64,000 nt of DNA from Mycolicibacterium porcinum (GTDB taxonomy: Bacteria; Actinomycetota; Actinomycetes; Mycobacteriales; Mycobacteriaceae): positions 167,997 to 231,996 of the forward strand of contig MSTD01000001.1 in assembly GCA_001942045.1 (NCBI GenBank), written 5' to 3'. The position numbers and the translations under genes were made by a program. Each line of letters begins with the position of its first letter. Positions within the stretch are counted from its first letter, which is position 1. Of this stretch, positions 7,503 through 17,190 are shown piece by piece. Below the pieces are notes generated by a model. It was not told the DNA's origin. It made no database searches and worked only from the letters and a program-made list of their open reading frames with translations.

Positions 7503-9404
7503 GTGAGCCAACCCGCGATCGCCCCGTCACCGAAGCGGATCCGGACCAGTTCAGATCTGCGGCGGCTGTTGCCATACCTGTTGCCGTACCGCACCCGGTG
7601 GATCGTGATGGTCGTGGTGGCGGTGGTCAGCTTGGCCGCGACGGTAGCGATTCCACTGATGACCAAGGCGGTGATCGACGGCCCGGTGCGCCATCAGGAT
7701 CCGCACGGGCTGTGGGTCCTGGGTTCGGCCGCGGTGGCGGTCGGCATCTCCGAGGCGGTGCTGTGGTTCATCCGGCGCTGGATGGTGGCCCGTGCCACCA
7801 TGGGCGTCGAGGCCGACATCCGCAAGGATCTCTACGCGCGGCTGCAGATCCTGCCGATGAGCTTCCACAGCCGTTGGCAGTCCGGGCAGCTGCTGTCGCG
7901 GGTGATGAACGATCTGTCCACGATCCGCCGGTTCCTGTCCTTCGGTCTGGTGTTCCTGATCCTCAACGCCCTGCAGATCGTCGTGGTGACGTCGATCCTG
8001 CTGGCCATGTACTGGCCGCTGGGTGTGGTGGTGCTGGTGTCGATCGTGCCGATCACGCTGACGGTGCTGCATTTCGAGCGGGAGTACACCCGGTTGTCGC
8101 GCCTGGCGCAGGATCAGACCGGTCACGTCGCAACTCATGTCGAGGAGGCTGCGCTCGGGTTGCGGGTGGTCAAGGCATTCGGCCGGGAGGACTACGTCTT
8201 CGACCGGTTCGACGAGCAGGCCACACAGCTGTACAACACCCAGTTCGCCAGGGTCACTGTGTCGGCGAAGTTCTGGACCCTCCTGGAGGTCATCCCGAAC
8301 CTCACGCTGATCGTGGTGCTGGGCTTCGGCGCGTACGCCGCGGGCCACGGCTACGTCACGATGGGCACCCTGGTCGCGTTCATCACGATGATGCTGTCGC
8401 TGGTGTGGCCCATCGCCTCGTTGGGTTTCCTGTTGTCGATGACGCAGGAGTCGTTCACCGCGGCCAACCGCATTGCCGAGATCTTCGACGCGCCGATCGA
8501 AATCGTCGACGGCCCGGTGTCGCAGCCGCCGCGCGGTGGCCAGCTGGAACTTCGGGATGTGGGCTTCAAGTTCCCCGACGCCGGTTCCGGGGACTGGGCC
8601 CTGCGTCATATCGACCTCGTCGTGGAGCCCGGTGAGACGGTGGCGCTGGTCGGCGCGACCGGATCGGGCAAATCCGTTCTGGCCGCGTTGTTCTCGCGGT
8701 TGTACGACGTCACCGAGGGGCAGATCCTGATCGACGGCCGCGATATCCGGGAGCTGGGCCTGTCGGTCCTGCGCCAGGCGGTGGCCACCGCGTTCGAGGA
8801 TCCGACGCTGTTTTCGATGTCGGTGGCCGAGAACCTCAGGCTGGGTCGCGCTGACGCGACGGACGAGCAGCTGGCCCAGGCCATCGAGATCGCGGCTGCG
8901 CAGTTCGTCTACGATCTGCCGTTCGGCCTGGACACCCGGATCGGGGAGCAGGGCATGAGCCTGTCGGGTGGTCAGCGCCAACGCCTTTCGCTGGCCCGCG
9001 CGATCTTGGCAGCGCCCAAGATCCTGGTCTTGGACGACACGCTCTCGGCCTTGGACGTGCATACCGAGGCCAAGGTGACCGAAGCGCTGGGCCGGGTCCT
9101 GCGCGGCGTGACGGGGATCATCGTCGCGCACCGTGCGTCGACCGTACTGCTGGCCGACAAGGTCGCGCTCCTTCAGGACGGCACCATCACCCACCTCGGC
9201 ACGCACGCTCAATTACTGACGCAGGTACCGCAATACCGCTACCTGCTGGCCGCCGACGACGAACTCGACGACGCCTGCGAGCGCACGTGCGAGTGGGAGG
9301 ACGAGGAGGAACTGGGCCGTCTGAGGCGTGGGCACGATGAACGCTCGGCCATCGATGAGGTGGGCGGGCTTCCGCGTCTGGATGCGGAGGTGCAGCGCCG
9401 ATGA
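7503..9404 (+). CDS. ABC exporter half-transporter with degenerate catalytic site
   Basis: A 633-residue fused permease-ATPase with six membrane helices (about residues 30-320). The ATPase domain has Walker A Gly-Ala-Thr-Gly-Ser-Gly-Lys-Ser and signature Leu-Ser-Gly-Gly-Gln. Its Walker B ends Leu-Val-Leu-Asp-Asp, so the catalytic glutamate is replaced by aspartate. This is the pattern of the degenerate member of heterodimeric exporters. A highly charged tail of about 50 residues follows. It overlaps the next gene by ATGA, which supports pairing with that partner. Start GTG 7503. Confidence 0.88.
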   Translation: MSQPAIAPSPKRIRTSSDLRRLLPYLLPYRTRWIVMVVVAVVSLAATVAIPLMTKAVIDGPVRHQDPHGLWVLGSAAVAVGISEAVLWFIRRWMVARATMGVEADIRKDLYARLQILPMSFHSRWQSGQLLSRVMNDLSTIRRFLSFGLVFLILNALQIVVVTSILLAMYWPLGVVVLVSIVPITLTVLHFEREYTRLSRLAQDQTGHVATHVEEAALGLRVVKAFGREDYVFDRFDEQATQLYNTQFARVTVSAKFWTLLEVIPNLTLIVVLGFGAYAAGHGYVTMGTLVAFITMMLSLVWPIASLGFLLSMTQESFTAANRIAEIFDAPIEIVDGPVSQPPRGGQLELRDVGFKFPDAGSGDWALRHIDLVVEPGETVALVGATGSGKSVLAALFSRLYDVTEGQILIDGRDIRELGLSVLRQAVATAFEDPTLFSMSVAENLRLGRADATDEQLAQAIEIAAAQFVYDLPFGLDTRIGEQGMSLSGGQRQRLSLARAILAAPKILVLDDTLSALDVHTEAKVTEALGRVLRGVTGIIVAHRASTVLLADKVALLQDGTITHLGTHAQLLTQVPQYRYLLAADDELDDACERTCEWEDEEELGRLRRGHDERSAIDEVGGLPRLDAEVQRR

Positions 9405-11251
9405 CGGCTACCGAGTGGCGCGGGCGCGTCACCGACGACGAAGACGATGGCGAGGACACCGGCGCCGGTACGTCCGCACTCCCGATCGACGAAAGCGTGC
9501 CGCGGCGCCGTGAGGCCCGGGCATTGCTCATGTCGTTGCTGCGCCCGTACCGGTGGACGGTTGTGGTGCTGGCCCTCGTGGTCATCGTGGAGAACGTCGC
9601 CCGGTTGTCGGTGCCGATCCTGGTGCAGCGCGGCATCGACCGCGGTATCCCGCCGATCCTCGAAGGCGGTCCGGCTCGTGAGCTGATGCTCATCGTCGGA
9701 ACATTGTGCGCCGTGGTGATCGTGCAGGCGGTCAGCCGGATGTTCTTCCTGCGCCGGTCCGGGCGGGTCGGTCAGCGGGTGCTGTTGGAGTTGCGCCGCA
9801 GGGTGTTTCGGCATTTCGGCCGGCTCGACGTGGCCTTCCACGATCGCTACACGTCGGGCCGGGTGGTCAGCCGTTCCACCAACGACGTCGAGGCGATCCA
9901 GGACATGCTGGAAACCGGCTTCGACAGCCTGATCACCGCGGTGCTGACGCTGTTCGGCACGGCCATCCTGCTAGTGGCACTCGACTGGCGGCTGGGCCTG
10001 ATGTGCCTGGCGGCATTCCCGATCCTCGTCGCCCTGGTGTGGTGGTTCCGCAACGAGTCGGGCAAGACCTACCGTTTGGTGCGCGAAAGCGCGGCGCTGG
10101 TGATCGTGCAGTTCGTCGAGACCATGACCGGCATCAAGGCCGTTCAGGCCTACCGGCGCGAGCCGCGCAACCAGGAGATCTTCGACGACGTCGCCGACGG
10201 CTACCGGGCGATCAACGAGAAGACCTTCAAGCTGCTGGCCATCTTCATGCCCGGGGTCAAGCTGGTCGGCAACCTCACAACGGGTGTGGTGTTGCTCTAC
10301 GGCGGTTACCGGGTGTTGCACGGCGAGATGACCATCGGCACGCTGGCCGCGTTCCTGCTCTACCTGCGGATGTTCTTCGAGCCGATGCAGGAGATCTCGC
10401 AGTTCTTCAACACCTTCCAGTCGGCGTCCTCGGCCCTGGAGAAGCTGGCCGGGGTGCTGGCCCAGGAGCCGGCCATCGCCGATCCGGAGCAGCCGGTGGA
10501 TCTGCCGAACCCCAAGGGCGACATCATCTTTCACGATGTCCGGTTCGAGTACACGCCGGGTCGCCCGGTGTTGCCCGGGCTCGAGCTGGCCGTACCCGCC
10601 GGTCAGACCGTGGCGCTGGTGGGCACCACGGGTGCGGGCAAGACCACCATCGCCAAACTGATCGCCCGGTTCTATGACCCCACGTCCGGGTCTGTAACGC
10701 TGGACGGCGTCGACCTGCGGGAGCTCGCGCAGTCCGAGCTGCGCCGCCACGTCGTAATGGTGACCCAGGAGAACTTCATGTTCTCGGGGACGGTCGCCGA
10801 CAACATCCGGTTCGGGCGGCCCGAGGCCACCGATGCCCAGGTGCGCGAGGCGGCCGCCGCGGTCGGTGCGGACCGCTTCATCGCGACGTTGCCCGACGGG
10901 TATGACACCGATGTCGCAAAACGCGGTGGGCGGCTGTCGGCCGGGCAACGCCAGCTGGTGGCGTTCGCGCGGGCGTTCCTGGCCGACCCGGCGGTGCTGA
11001 TCCTCGACGAAGCGACGTCCTCATTGGACATCCCGAGTGAGCGAATGGTGCAGCGCGCGTTGGAAACCGTGCTGGCCGACCGCACCGCGCTGGTGATCGC
11101 GCACCGGCTCTCCACGGTGCAGATCGCCGACCGGGTGCTGGTGCTCGAGCACGGCCGCATCATCGAGGACGGCGCCCCGGCCGATCTCATCGGCCGGGCC
11201 GACGGGGCCTACGCGGCGCTGCACCGGGCCTGGGTGGACTCCCTGGCTTGA
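9401..11251 (+). CDS. ABC exporter half-transporter, partner of the preceding gene
   Basis: A 616-residue fused permease-ATPase. After an acidic N-terminus come six membrane helices (about residues 45-320), Walker A Gly-Thr-Thr-Gly-Ala-Gly-Lys-Thr, signature Leu-Ser-Ala-Gly-Gln, an intact Walker B Leu-Ile-Leu-Asp-Glu and the H-loop His. Its non-consensus signature (Ala for the first Gly) would face the Asp-bearing Walker site of the upstream partner, giving one active and one degenerate nucleotide site as in BmrCD or TM287/288. The overlap with the upstream gene indicates coupled translation. Confidence 0.88.
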   Translation: MTATEWRGRVTDDEDDGEDTGAGTSALPIDESVPRRREARALLMSLLRPYRWTVVVLALVVIVENVARLSVPILVQRGIDRGIPPILEGGPARELMLIVGTLCAVVIVQAVSRMFFLRRSGRVGQRVLLELRRRVFRHFGRLDVAFHDRYTSGRVVSRSTNDVEAIQDMLETGFDSLITAVLTLFGTAILLVALDWRLGLMCLAAFPILVALVWWFRNESGKTYRLVRESAALVIVQFVETMTGIKAVQAYRREPRNQEIFDDVADGYRAINEKTFKLLAIFMPGVKLVGNLTTGVVLLYGGYRVLHGEMTIGTLAAFLLYLRMFFEPMQEISQFFNTFQSASSALEKLAGVLAQEPAIADPEQPVDLPNPKGDIIFHDVRFEYTPGRPVLPGLELAVPAGQTVALVGTTGAGKTTIAKLIARFYDPTSGSVTLDGVDLRELAQSELRRHVVMVTQENFMFSGTVADNIRFGRPEATDAQVREAAAAVGADRFIATLPDGYDTDVAKRGGRLSAGQRQLVAFARAFLADPAVLILDEATSSLDIPSERMVQRALETVLADRTALVIAHRLSTVQIADRVLVLEHGRIIEDGAPADLIGRADGAYAALHRAWVDSLA

Positions 11252-11274
11252 GTGGGCTGGGTGACCTCCCCTTG

Positions 11275-11337
11275 CGCCGATTTCTACCGCAGGGCTGCTA
11301 CGACGCGAAAACCACAGCCCCCGTGTAGAAATCGGCG
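11275..11337. terminator. Palindromic element between convergent ABC exporter and epoxide hydrolase genes
   Basis: The left arm 11275-11297 (CGCCGATTTCTAC then CGCAGGGCTG) pairs with 11315-11337 in 19 of 23 positions around a 17-base loop. The outer 13 bases pair perfectly and match the core of the element at 3347-3408. It lies between convergent genes and is probably a bidirectional terminator. Confidence 0.6.
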
Positions 11338-11345
11338 TGGGGAAC

Positions 11346-12464
11346 TCAGCGCACGGTGTTGAAGAACGTTGTCACGTCGTCGACGAACAGCTCCGGTTGC
11401 TCGAACGCCGCGAAGTGTCCCCCACGGGGCATCGTCGTGAAGTGGGTGACGTTGTAGCCGGTCTCGCACCAGCTGCGTGGGGCGCGCAGGATCTCCAGTG
11501 GGAAGGACGCGATCCCGGTGGGGAGGCTGACGTATTCGCCGCCGCCCCAGGTGTTGTGGCTCTCCCAGTACAGCCGGGCCGACGAGGCCGCCGACGCGGT
11601 GAGCCAGTAGAGCATGACGTTGTCGAGCATCTCGTCTTTGGACACCACGTTCTCGGGGTTCCCGTCGCAGTCCATCCACGACCAGAACTTCTCCACGATC
11701 CACGCCAGCTGGCCGACGGGCGAATCCACCAGGCCGTACCCGACCGTCTGCGGTCGGGTGGACTGCTGCTTCATGTAGCCCGAATCCCACTTGCGGTAGT
11801 AGTCGATCCGGGCCAGGGCCTTCTGCAGGTCCTCGGTCATCTCGCCGATGCCGTCGGCCGGCGGCTGCGCGATCGGCATGTTCACGTGGATGCCCACGCA
11901 CGAACCGATGTTGCGGCCGATCTGCGTCGTCACCGCGGCACCCCAGTCCCCGCCTTGCGCGCCGTAGCGCTCGTAACCCAGGCGGGTCATCAAGGTTTCC
12001 CAGGCCTGCGCGATCTTCTCGATTCCCCAGCCCGCGGTGCTCGGCTTGCCGGAGAACCCGTAGCCGGGTAGCGATGGGCAGACCACGTCGAATCCGGCGG
12101 CGGTCAGCGGCTCGATCACCTTGTGGAATTCGACGATCGAACCGGGCCAGCCATGCGTGATCAGCAGCGGGAAGGCATCGTCACGTCCGGACCGCTGATG
12201 GATGAAATGGATGTCGAGACCGTCGATCTCGGTGGTGAAGTGGTCGAACCGGTTGAGTGCGGCTTCACGGGCCCGCCAGTCGTATTCGTTGGCCCAGTAC
12301 GCCGCCAGCTCCTTGGTGTAGTCCAGCGGGATGCCCTGGGTCCAGTCCTCGACACACTCCGCCTCGGGCCATCGGGTCCGGTTCAGCCGGGACTTGAGGT
12401 CGTCGAGGTCGGCGTCGGGAATGGCGATGCGGAAGGGCTTGATCGATTGGTCGCTCAGGGTCAT
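11346..12464 (-). CDS. Epoxide hydrolase, alpha/beta-hydrolase of the microsomal (EHN) type
   Basis: A 372-residue protein with an N-terminal EHN domain (about residues 8-112) and an alpha/beta-hydrolase domain. The oxyanion motif His-Gly-Trp-Pro-Gly is at 104-108, the nucleophile is Asp173 in Gly-Gly-Asp-Trp-Gly and the catalytic His is His350 in Gly-Gly-His-Phe. It would open an epoxide to a diol through an ester intermediate. There is no signal peptide. The start ATG 12464 is preferred; ATG 12473 is possible. A 25-bp operator-like palindrome sits 38 bases upstream. Confidence 0.88.
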   Translation of the reverse strand: MTLSDQSIKPFRIAIPDADLDDLKSRLNRTRWPEAECVEDWTQGIPLDYTKELAAYWANEYDWRAREAALNRFDHFTTEIDGLDIHFIHQRSGRDDAFPLLITHGWPGSIVEFHKVIEPLTAAGFDVVCPSLPGYGFSGKPSTAGWGIEKIAQAWETLMTRLGYERYGAQGGDWGAAVTTQIGRNIGSCVGIHVNMPIAQPPADGIGEMTEDLQKALARIDYYRKWDSGYMKQQSTRPQTVGYGLVDSPVGQLAWIVEKFWSWMDCDGNPENVVSKDEMLDNVMLYWLTASAASSARLYWESHNTWGGGEYVSLPTGIASFPLEILRAPRSWCETGYNVTHFTTMPRGGHFAAFEQPELFVDDVTTFFNTVR

Positions 12465-12502
12465 ACAGGCCATCCTGTCGTGCCGGCGCGGCGAGCGACA
12501 TC

Positions 12503-12527
12503 AACATTATGTTGACAACAAAATGTT
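12503..12527. promoter_or_regulatory. 25-bp near-perfect palindrome between divergent genes
   Basis: Half-site AACATT-A-TGTTG (12503-12514) mirrors CAACA-A-AATGTT (12516-12527) around a central A. The only mispairs are the two single A positions. It lies between the epoxide hydrolase gene and the divergent gene at 12547, 19 bases before that start, and includes a TTGACA that could be a -35 box. It is probably a repressor operator for one or both genes. Confidence 0.6.
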
Positions 12528-12546
12528 TAAAGGTCATTCTTGAGGC

Positions 12547-12957
12547 ATGTCGAACGAATCGCTGCAGCCGCCCAACCCCAGCCGCGAGCGGGCGGAGCGC
12601 GAATACTCGGGGCTGTTCCGCATCGCGGAGCGTCACGCCGACACCGCTGAGAAGCGAGCCCGAAGTGCCAACGCGCACATGGCCGAACCGCACGAGGCAG
12701 TACGGATCGTGGCGGCGTTGGCCGGGGGCACATTCAGCCCGGAACCGGGCGAGCCGGACATCGATGAGGACGACCTGATGGCCGCGCTCACGCTGATGCC
12801 GAAGGTTCGTCTCGACCTCGACGAACTCGAAGCGCTTCTGCTGTTGGTCGCACATCAACGCGGATTCACGTGGCAGCGCATCGCGTACGGGCTGGGCTTG
12901 GGCAGCGCGCAGGCTGCCCGGCAGCGCTACGAACGCCTGGTGCGGCGCGCCGGCTGA
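12547..12957 (+). CDS. Hypothetical protein with helix-turn-helix-like C-terminus
   Basis: A 136-residue soluble protein I do not recognise by name. The N-terminal half is charged and helical. An acidic segment (about residues 63-76) precedes a Leu-rich helix. The last 35 residues (Gly-Phe-Thr-Trp-Gln-Arg-Ile-Ala-Tyr-Gly-Leu-Gly-Leu-Gly-Ser-Ala-Gln-Ala-Ala-Arg) look like a helix-turn-helix. It may be a small DNA-binding protein, possibly the one that uses the 25-bp palindrome just upstream, but that is inference. It converges on the LuxR gene with a 10-base gap. Confidence 0.7.
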   Translation: MSNESLQPPNPSRERAEREYSGLFRIAERHADTAEKRARSANAHMAEPHEAVRIVAALAGGTFSPEPGEPDIDEDDLMAALTLMPKVRLDLDELEALLLLVAHQRGFTWQRIAYGLGLGSAQAARQRYERLVRRAG

Positions 12958-12967
12958 CGCCCCGCGC

Positions 12968-13807
12968 TCAGGGAATCTGGCGCAGCCGCCTGGCCTTGGA
13001 CACCGCCTCGTGCCGGTTGCGGGCCCCGAGCTTGGCCGCCGCGCTGCGCAGGTAGCTCTTCACGGTCTCCGGCTTGAGTGAAAGTCGCTGGGCTGCTTCG
13101 GCATTGGTGCAGCCCAGGGCGACCTGTGCCAGCACATCGACCTCACGGGCGGTCAGCGGTGCACTGGCCGGCGGGTCGCCGCGCAAGGCGACGGCCAGCC
13201 GGTCGGCGAGGTCACGCAACGGCCCGGCCAGGTCCGGGGTGTCGGCGGCCAGCCGACGCAGGTCGGCATGCACTTCCCGGACCTGTTCGGCGTCTGCCGG
13301 TTGATCGGCGAAGTTGGTCAGGGCGGCCTCGCGCATCCGCAGCCGCCGGTCCACCTCGTCGCGGACCCGCAGCTCCTCGCTCAATCGCTGCGCCGAGGCC
13401 ACCATCGCGGCCGCGGTCCGTCCACCGATCGGGGCGCTGGTGCGGTGTGCCCCGTACAGCACGGCCCGCGTCGCGCCGTCGACGACCACCGGGACGGCCA
13501 GGATCGAGCGGATGCCCTCGGACAGCACCGGCTCGTCGTAGTCATGGGTGATGGTCGAGGCGCGGCGGTAGTCGGGCACCGAGATCGGCCGGCGGGACAC
13601 CACACTGGCCCCGCCGAGCCCGGCGCGGGGCAGCACCGCGAGCCCGCGCATGGCGCCGGTCCGGGTGCCGAAGAACTCGCTCAACAGCAGGGTGTCGTCG
13701 TGCACCTGCCCGCCGAACGCCAGTGGAAGGCCGGTGTCGGTGGCCATCCGGCGCAGCTCGGCGCGGACCGCGTCGGTGTCACGCGGTCGGAGCAACCAGG
13801 GGTGCAT
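12968..13807 (-). CDS. GAF-domain LuxR-family transcriptional regulator
   Basis: A 279-residue regulator. The N-terminal part (about residues 15-150) resembles a GAF ligand-sensing domain, followed by a helical linker. The LuxR/FixJ DNA-binding domain (about 215-275) has Leu-Thr-Ala-Arg-Glu-Val-Asp-Val-Leu and Ala-Gln-Arg-Leu-Ser-Leu-Lys-Pro-Glu-Thr-Val-Lys-Ser-Tyr-Leu. It is divergent from the acyl-CoA ligase at 13867 with 59 bases between, so control of that ligase operon is likely. No receiver domain, so it is not a classical response regulator. The GAF ligand is unknown. Confidence 0.85.
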   Translation of the reverse strand: MHPWLLRPRDTDAVRAELRRMATDTGLPLAFGGQVHDDTLLLSEFFGTRTGAMRGLAVLPRAGLGGASVVSRRPISVPDYRRASTITHDYDEPVLSEGIRSILAVPVVVDGATRAVLYGAHRTSAPIGGRTAAAMVASAQRLSEELRVRDEVDRRLRMREAALTNFADQPADAEQVREVHADLRRLAADTPDLAGPLRDLADRLAVALRGDPPASAPLTAREVDVLAQVALGCTNAEAAQRLSLKPETVKSYLRSAAAKLGARNRHEAVSKARRLRQIP

Positions 13808-13866
13808 CGTCGGTACACACTTTCGGGGGTAGCGGGTGGGCCAGTGTGACGTAGAGCATAACTGTC

Positions 13867-15564
13867 ATGGATTCCGCCGCGAGCAACACTGACCGCTACC
13901 GCAGGGCCCGTGACCAGCTGGTTGCCGGCATCGCCGACTACGAAACGGCCGTCGAGAAGTTCGCCTGGCCGCAGCTCAGCGGCACCTTCAACTGGGCAAC
14001 CGACTGGTTCGACGCCATCGCCACGGGTAATGACCGCACGGCGCTGTGGATCGTCGAGGAGGACGGGTCCGAACAGCAGGTGACCTTTGCCGAGATGGCC
14101 GACCGGTCCGACCGGGTCGCGGCCTGGCTGCAGGAGCTCGGGGTGGGCAAGGGCGACCGGGTCCTGTTGATGCTCGGCAATCAGGTCGAGTTGTGGGAGG
14201 CCATGCTGGCCATTGCCAAGCTGGGCGCGATCATCATGCCGACGACCGGCGCGCTGGGCCCGGCGGACCTCTCCGATCGCATCGCGCGCGGCGGGGCGGG
14301 GTTCGTCATCGTGAACACCGCCGACACGGTCAAGTTCGCCGAGGTGCCGGGTGACTACACCCGCATCGCGGTCGGTTCGGCTCCGGCGGGCTGGCATCGC
14401 TACGCCGATGCCTACGAGGCGGCACCACGTCGGTTCGAGGCGTGCACCATGGTCGATGACCCGATGCTCATCTACTTCACCTCCGGCACCACCAGCAGGC
14501 CGAAGCTGGTCGAGCATTCCCAGGTGAGCTACCCGGTCGGACACCTGACCACGATGGCCTGGATCGGCGTCAAACCCGGCGACGTGCATCTCGCGATCAG
14601 CTCACCCGGCTGGGCCAAGCATGCCTGGAGCTGTTTCTTCGCCCCGTGGATCGCCGAGGCGACGATCTTCGTCTACAACTACGCGCGCTTCGACGCGGCG
14701 GCCCTGTTGGGCCAGTTGCGGCGGGCACGCGTCAACACGTTCTGTGCCCCGCCGACGGTGTGGCGGATGTTGATACAGGCCGACCTGGGTGAGCGGCCCG
14801 AGGGGCTGCGCGAGATCTTGGGCGCCGGCGAGCCGCTGAACCCCGACGTGATCGCTCAGGTGGAAAAGGCGTGGGGGCTGACGATTCGCGATGGGTTCGG
14901 CCAGACCGAGACCTCGCTGCTGATCGGCAACACCCCGGGCCAACCGGTGAAACCCGGCTCGATGGGCCGTCCGATGCCGGGTGTCCCGGTGGTGCTGGTG
15001 GATCCGATCACCTCGACGACCGCCGATGAGGGGGAGATCTGCCTGGACCTCGCGGCGCATCCGCGAAACCTGATGACCGGCTATCTCGGTGACCCGCAAC
15101 GCAATGAGGCGGTGATGGCCGGCGGCTACTACCACACCGGTGACGTCGCCTGCCGGGACGAGGGCGGCTACATCACCTACATCGGCCGGACCGACGACGT
15201 GTTCAAATCCAGCGACTACAAGGTGTCGCCGTTCGAGCTGGAAAGCGTGCTGATCGAGCATCCGGCCGTGGTCGAGGCCGCGGTGGTGGCGCAGCCCGAC
15301 GACACCCGGCTGTCGGTGCCCAAGGCCTACGTGGCGCTGGCCGAGGGCTGGGAAGCCAACGCGGACACCGCGAAAGACGTCATGGTCTACGCCCGTGACC
15401 ATCTCGCCCCGTACCTCAAGGTGCGCCGGGTCGAGTTCTTCGACCTGCCCAAGACCATCTCGGGCAAGATCCGCCGCGTCGAGTTGCGTAAGCGTGAGGA
15501 CGCGGCCCATGAAGCGGGCGAACCGATTGCCACGGAATACCGATACGAGGATCTTGTGGAATGA
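13867..15564 (+). CDS. AMP-forming acyl-CoA synthetase, acetyl/medium-chain type
   Basis: A 565-residue ANL-superfamily ligase. The P-loop reads [11 protein letters not shown] (about residues 200-210). The adenylation motif Asp-Gly-Phe-Gly-Gln-Thr-Glu, the hinge region after Tyr-His-Thr-Gly-Asp and the catalytic Lys of Ile-Ser-Gly-Lys-Ile-Arg are all present. Overall it resembles the medium-chain acyl-CoA synthetases. It would activate a carboxylic acid via acyl-adenylate to acyl-CoA. It overlaps the next ligase gene as ATGA, so the two form an operon, divergent from the GAF-LuxR regulator. Confidence 0.9.
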   Translation: MDSAASNTDRYRRARDQLVAGIADYETAVEKFAWPQLSGTFNWATDWFDAIATGNDRTALWIVEEDGSEQQVTFAEMADRSDRVAAWLQELGVGKGDRVLLMLGNQVELWEAMLAIAKLGAIIMPTTGALGPADLSDRIARGGAGFVIVNTADTVKFAEVPGDYTRIAVGSAPAGWHRYADAYEAAPRRFEACTMVDDPMLIYFTSGTTSRPKLVEHSQVSYPVGHLTTMAWIGVKPGDVHLAISSPGWAKHAWSCFFAPWIAEATIFVYNYARFDAAALLGQLRRARVNTFCAPPTVWRMLIQADLGERPEGLREILGAGEPLNPDVIAQVEKAWGLTIRDGFGQTETSLLIGNTPGQPVKPGSMGRPMPGVPVVLVDPITSTTADEGEICLDLAAHPRNLMTGYLGDPQRNEAVMAGGYYHTGDVACRDEGGYITYIGRTDDVFKSSDYKVSPFELESVLIEHPAVVEAAVVAQPDDTRLSVPKAYVALAEGWEANADTAKDVMVYARDHLAPYLKVRRVEFFDLPKTISGKIRRVELRKREDAAHEAGEPIATEYRYEDLVE

Positions 15565-17189
15565 ACACGGCGATGAGTTCCTATGATTCTGGCCCGACGG
15601 ATGTGCCCGTACTCGAAGAGACCATCGGAGCGAACTTCGAGCGCATGGTGGCGGCCGGGCCCGACGCCGACGCACTGGTCGAGATGGAGACCGGACGGCG
15701 CTGGAGTTATACCGAGCTGAACGACGAAGTCGACTCGGTGGCACGGGGTCTCATGGCCTTGGGCGTGCAGAAGGGCGATCGGGCCGGCATCTGGGCGCCC
15801 AACTGCGCCGAATGGGTGGTGCTGCAGCTCGCGACGGCCAAGATCGGCGCGATCCTGGTCAACATCAACCCCGCGTACCGCACCCACGAATTGGCTTATG
15901 TACTCAAGCAATCCGGTATCCGGACCTTGGTGTCGGCCACCGCGTTCAAGTCCTCGGACTACGTGACGATGGTGGCCGAGGTACAGGACGAGTGTCCGGC
16001 ACTGAAGGACATCATCTTCCTCGGCACCCTGGATTGGGATCGCCTGCACACCGAGCAGGCCGACGCAGCACAACTGCGGGCGCGTGCCGGCGAGCTGTCC
16101 AACACCGACCCGATCAACATCCAGTACACCTCGGGGACAACCGGATTCCCCAAGGGTGCCACGCTCAGTCACCGCAACATCCTCAACAATGGGTTCTTCG
16201 TCGGCGGGCTGATCAATTTCGACCGCGGTGACCGGGTGTGCATCCCGGTGCCGTTCTACCACTGCTTCGGCATGGTGATGGGCAACCTCGGGGCGCTGAC
16301 CCACGGTGCGACGATCGTCATCCCGGCACCGGGATTCGATCCCGGCATCACGCTGGCCACAGTCGAATCCGAGAAGTGCACCGCGCTGTACGGGGTGCCG
16401 ACGATGTTCATCGCCATGTTGGGGCACCCCGACTTCGCCCAATTCGACCTGTCCTCACTGCGAACCGGGATCATGGCGGGCTCGGTCTGCCCGGTCGAGG
16501 TGATGAAGCGGGTGGTGGCCGACATGCACATGGCCGAGGTGGCCATCTGTTACGGCATGACGGAGACGTCGCCGGTGTCGTGTCAGACGCTCGTCGACGA
16601 CGACTTGGAACGTCGTACCGCCACCATCGGGCGGGCCCATCCGCATATCGAGGTCAAGATCGTCGACCCCGACACCGGTGAGACGGTCGAGCGCGGGCAA
16701 CCCGGTGAATTCTGTACCCGCGGTTACTCGGTCATGCTCGGCTATTGGGATGAGCCGTCGAAAACCGCCGAGGCGATCGATGCGGAAGGCTGGATGCACA
16801 CCGGGGACCTGGCGGTGATGCGGGAGGACGGCTACTGCACGGTGGTGGGCCGGATCAAGGACATGGTGATCCGTGGCGGGGAGAACGTGTACCCCCGCGA
16901 GATCGAGGAGTTCCTGTACACACATCCCGACATCGACGACGCCCAGGTGATCGGCGTGCCCGACGCCAAGTACGGCGAGGAGGCCTGTGCCTGGGTCCGG
17001 ATGAAACCCGGCCGCGCACCGCTGGACGCCGAGGCACTGCGGGCGTTCGCCTCCGGAAAGCTCGCCCACTACAAGATCCCGCGGTATGTGGTTGTCGTGG
17101 ACGAGTTTCCGATGACAGTGACCGGCAAGATCCGCAAGGTCGACATGCGTGCCGAGAGTGTGAAGCTCCTGGGGCTGGACCCCGGATAA
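15561..17189 (+). CDS. AMP-binding fatty-acyl-CoA synthetase (FadD type)
   Basis: A 542-residue acyl-CoA ligase with P-loop [18 protein letters not shown] adenylate motif, His-Thr-Gly-Asp-Leu, the [13 protein letters not shown] segment and catalytic Lys in Val-Thr-Gly-Lys-Ile-Arg-Lys. Length and motifs are complete. Translationally coupled to the preceding ligase. Two ligases in one operon suggest a substrate and its shortened product, or two chain lengths; that is inference. Confidence 0.9.
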   Translation: MNTAMSSYDSGPTDVPVLEETIGANFERMVAAGPDADALVEMETGRRWSYTELNDEVDSVARGLMALGVQKGDRAGIWAPNCAEWVVLQLATAKIGAILVNINPAYRTHELAYVLKQSGIRTLVSATAFKSSDYVTMVAEVQDECPALKDIIFLGTLDWDRLHTEQADAAQLRARAGELSNTDPINIQYTSGTTGFPKGATLSHRNILNNGFFVGGLINFDRGDRVCIPVPFYHCFGMVMGNLGALTHGATIVIPAPGFDPGITLATVESEKCTALYGVPTMFIAMLGHPDFAQFDLSSLRTGIMAGSVCPVEVMKRVVADMHMAEVAICYGMTETSPVSCQTLVDDDLERRTATIGRAHPHIEVKIVDPDTGETVERGQPGEFCTRGYSVMLGYWDEPSKTAEAIDAEGWMHTGDLAVMREDGYCTVVGRIKDMVIRGGENVYPREIEEFLYTHPDIDDAQVIGVPDAKYGEEACAWVRMKPGRAPLDAEALRAFASGKLAHYKIPRYVVVVDEFPMTVTGKIRKVDMRAESVKLLGLDPG

Positions 17190-17190
17190 C

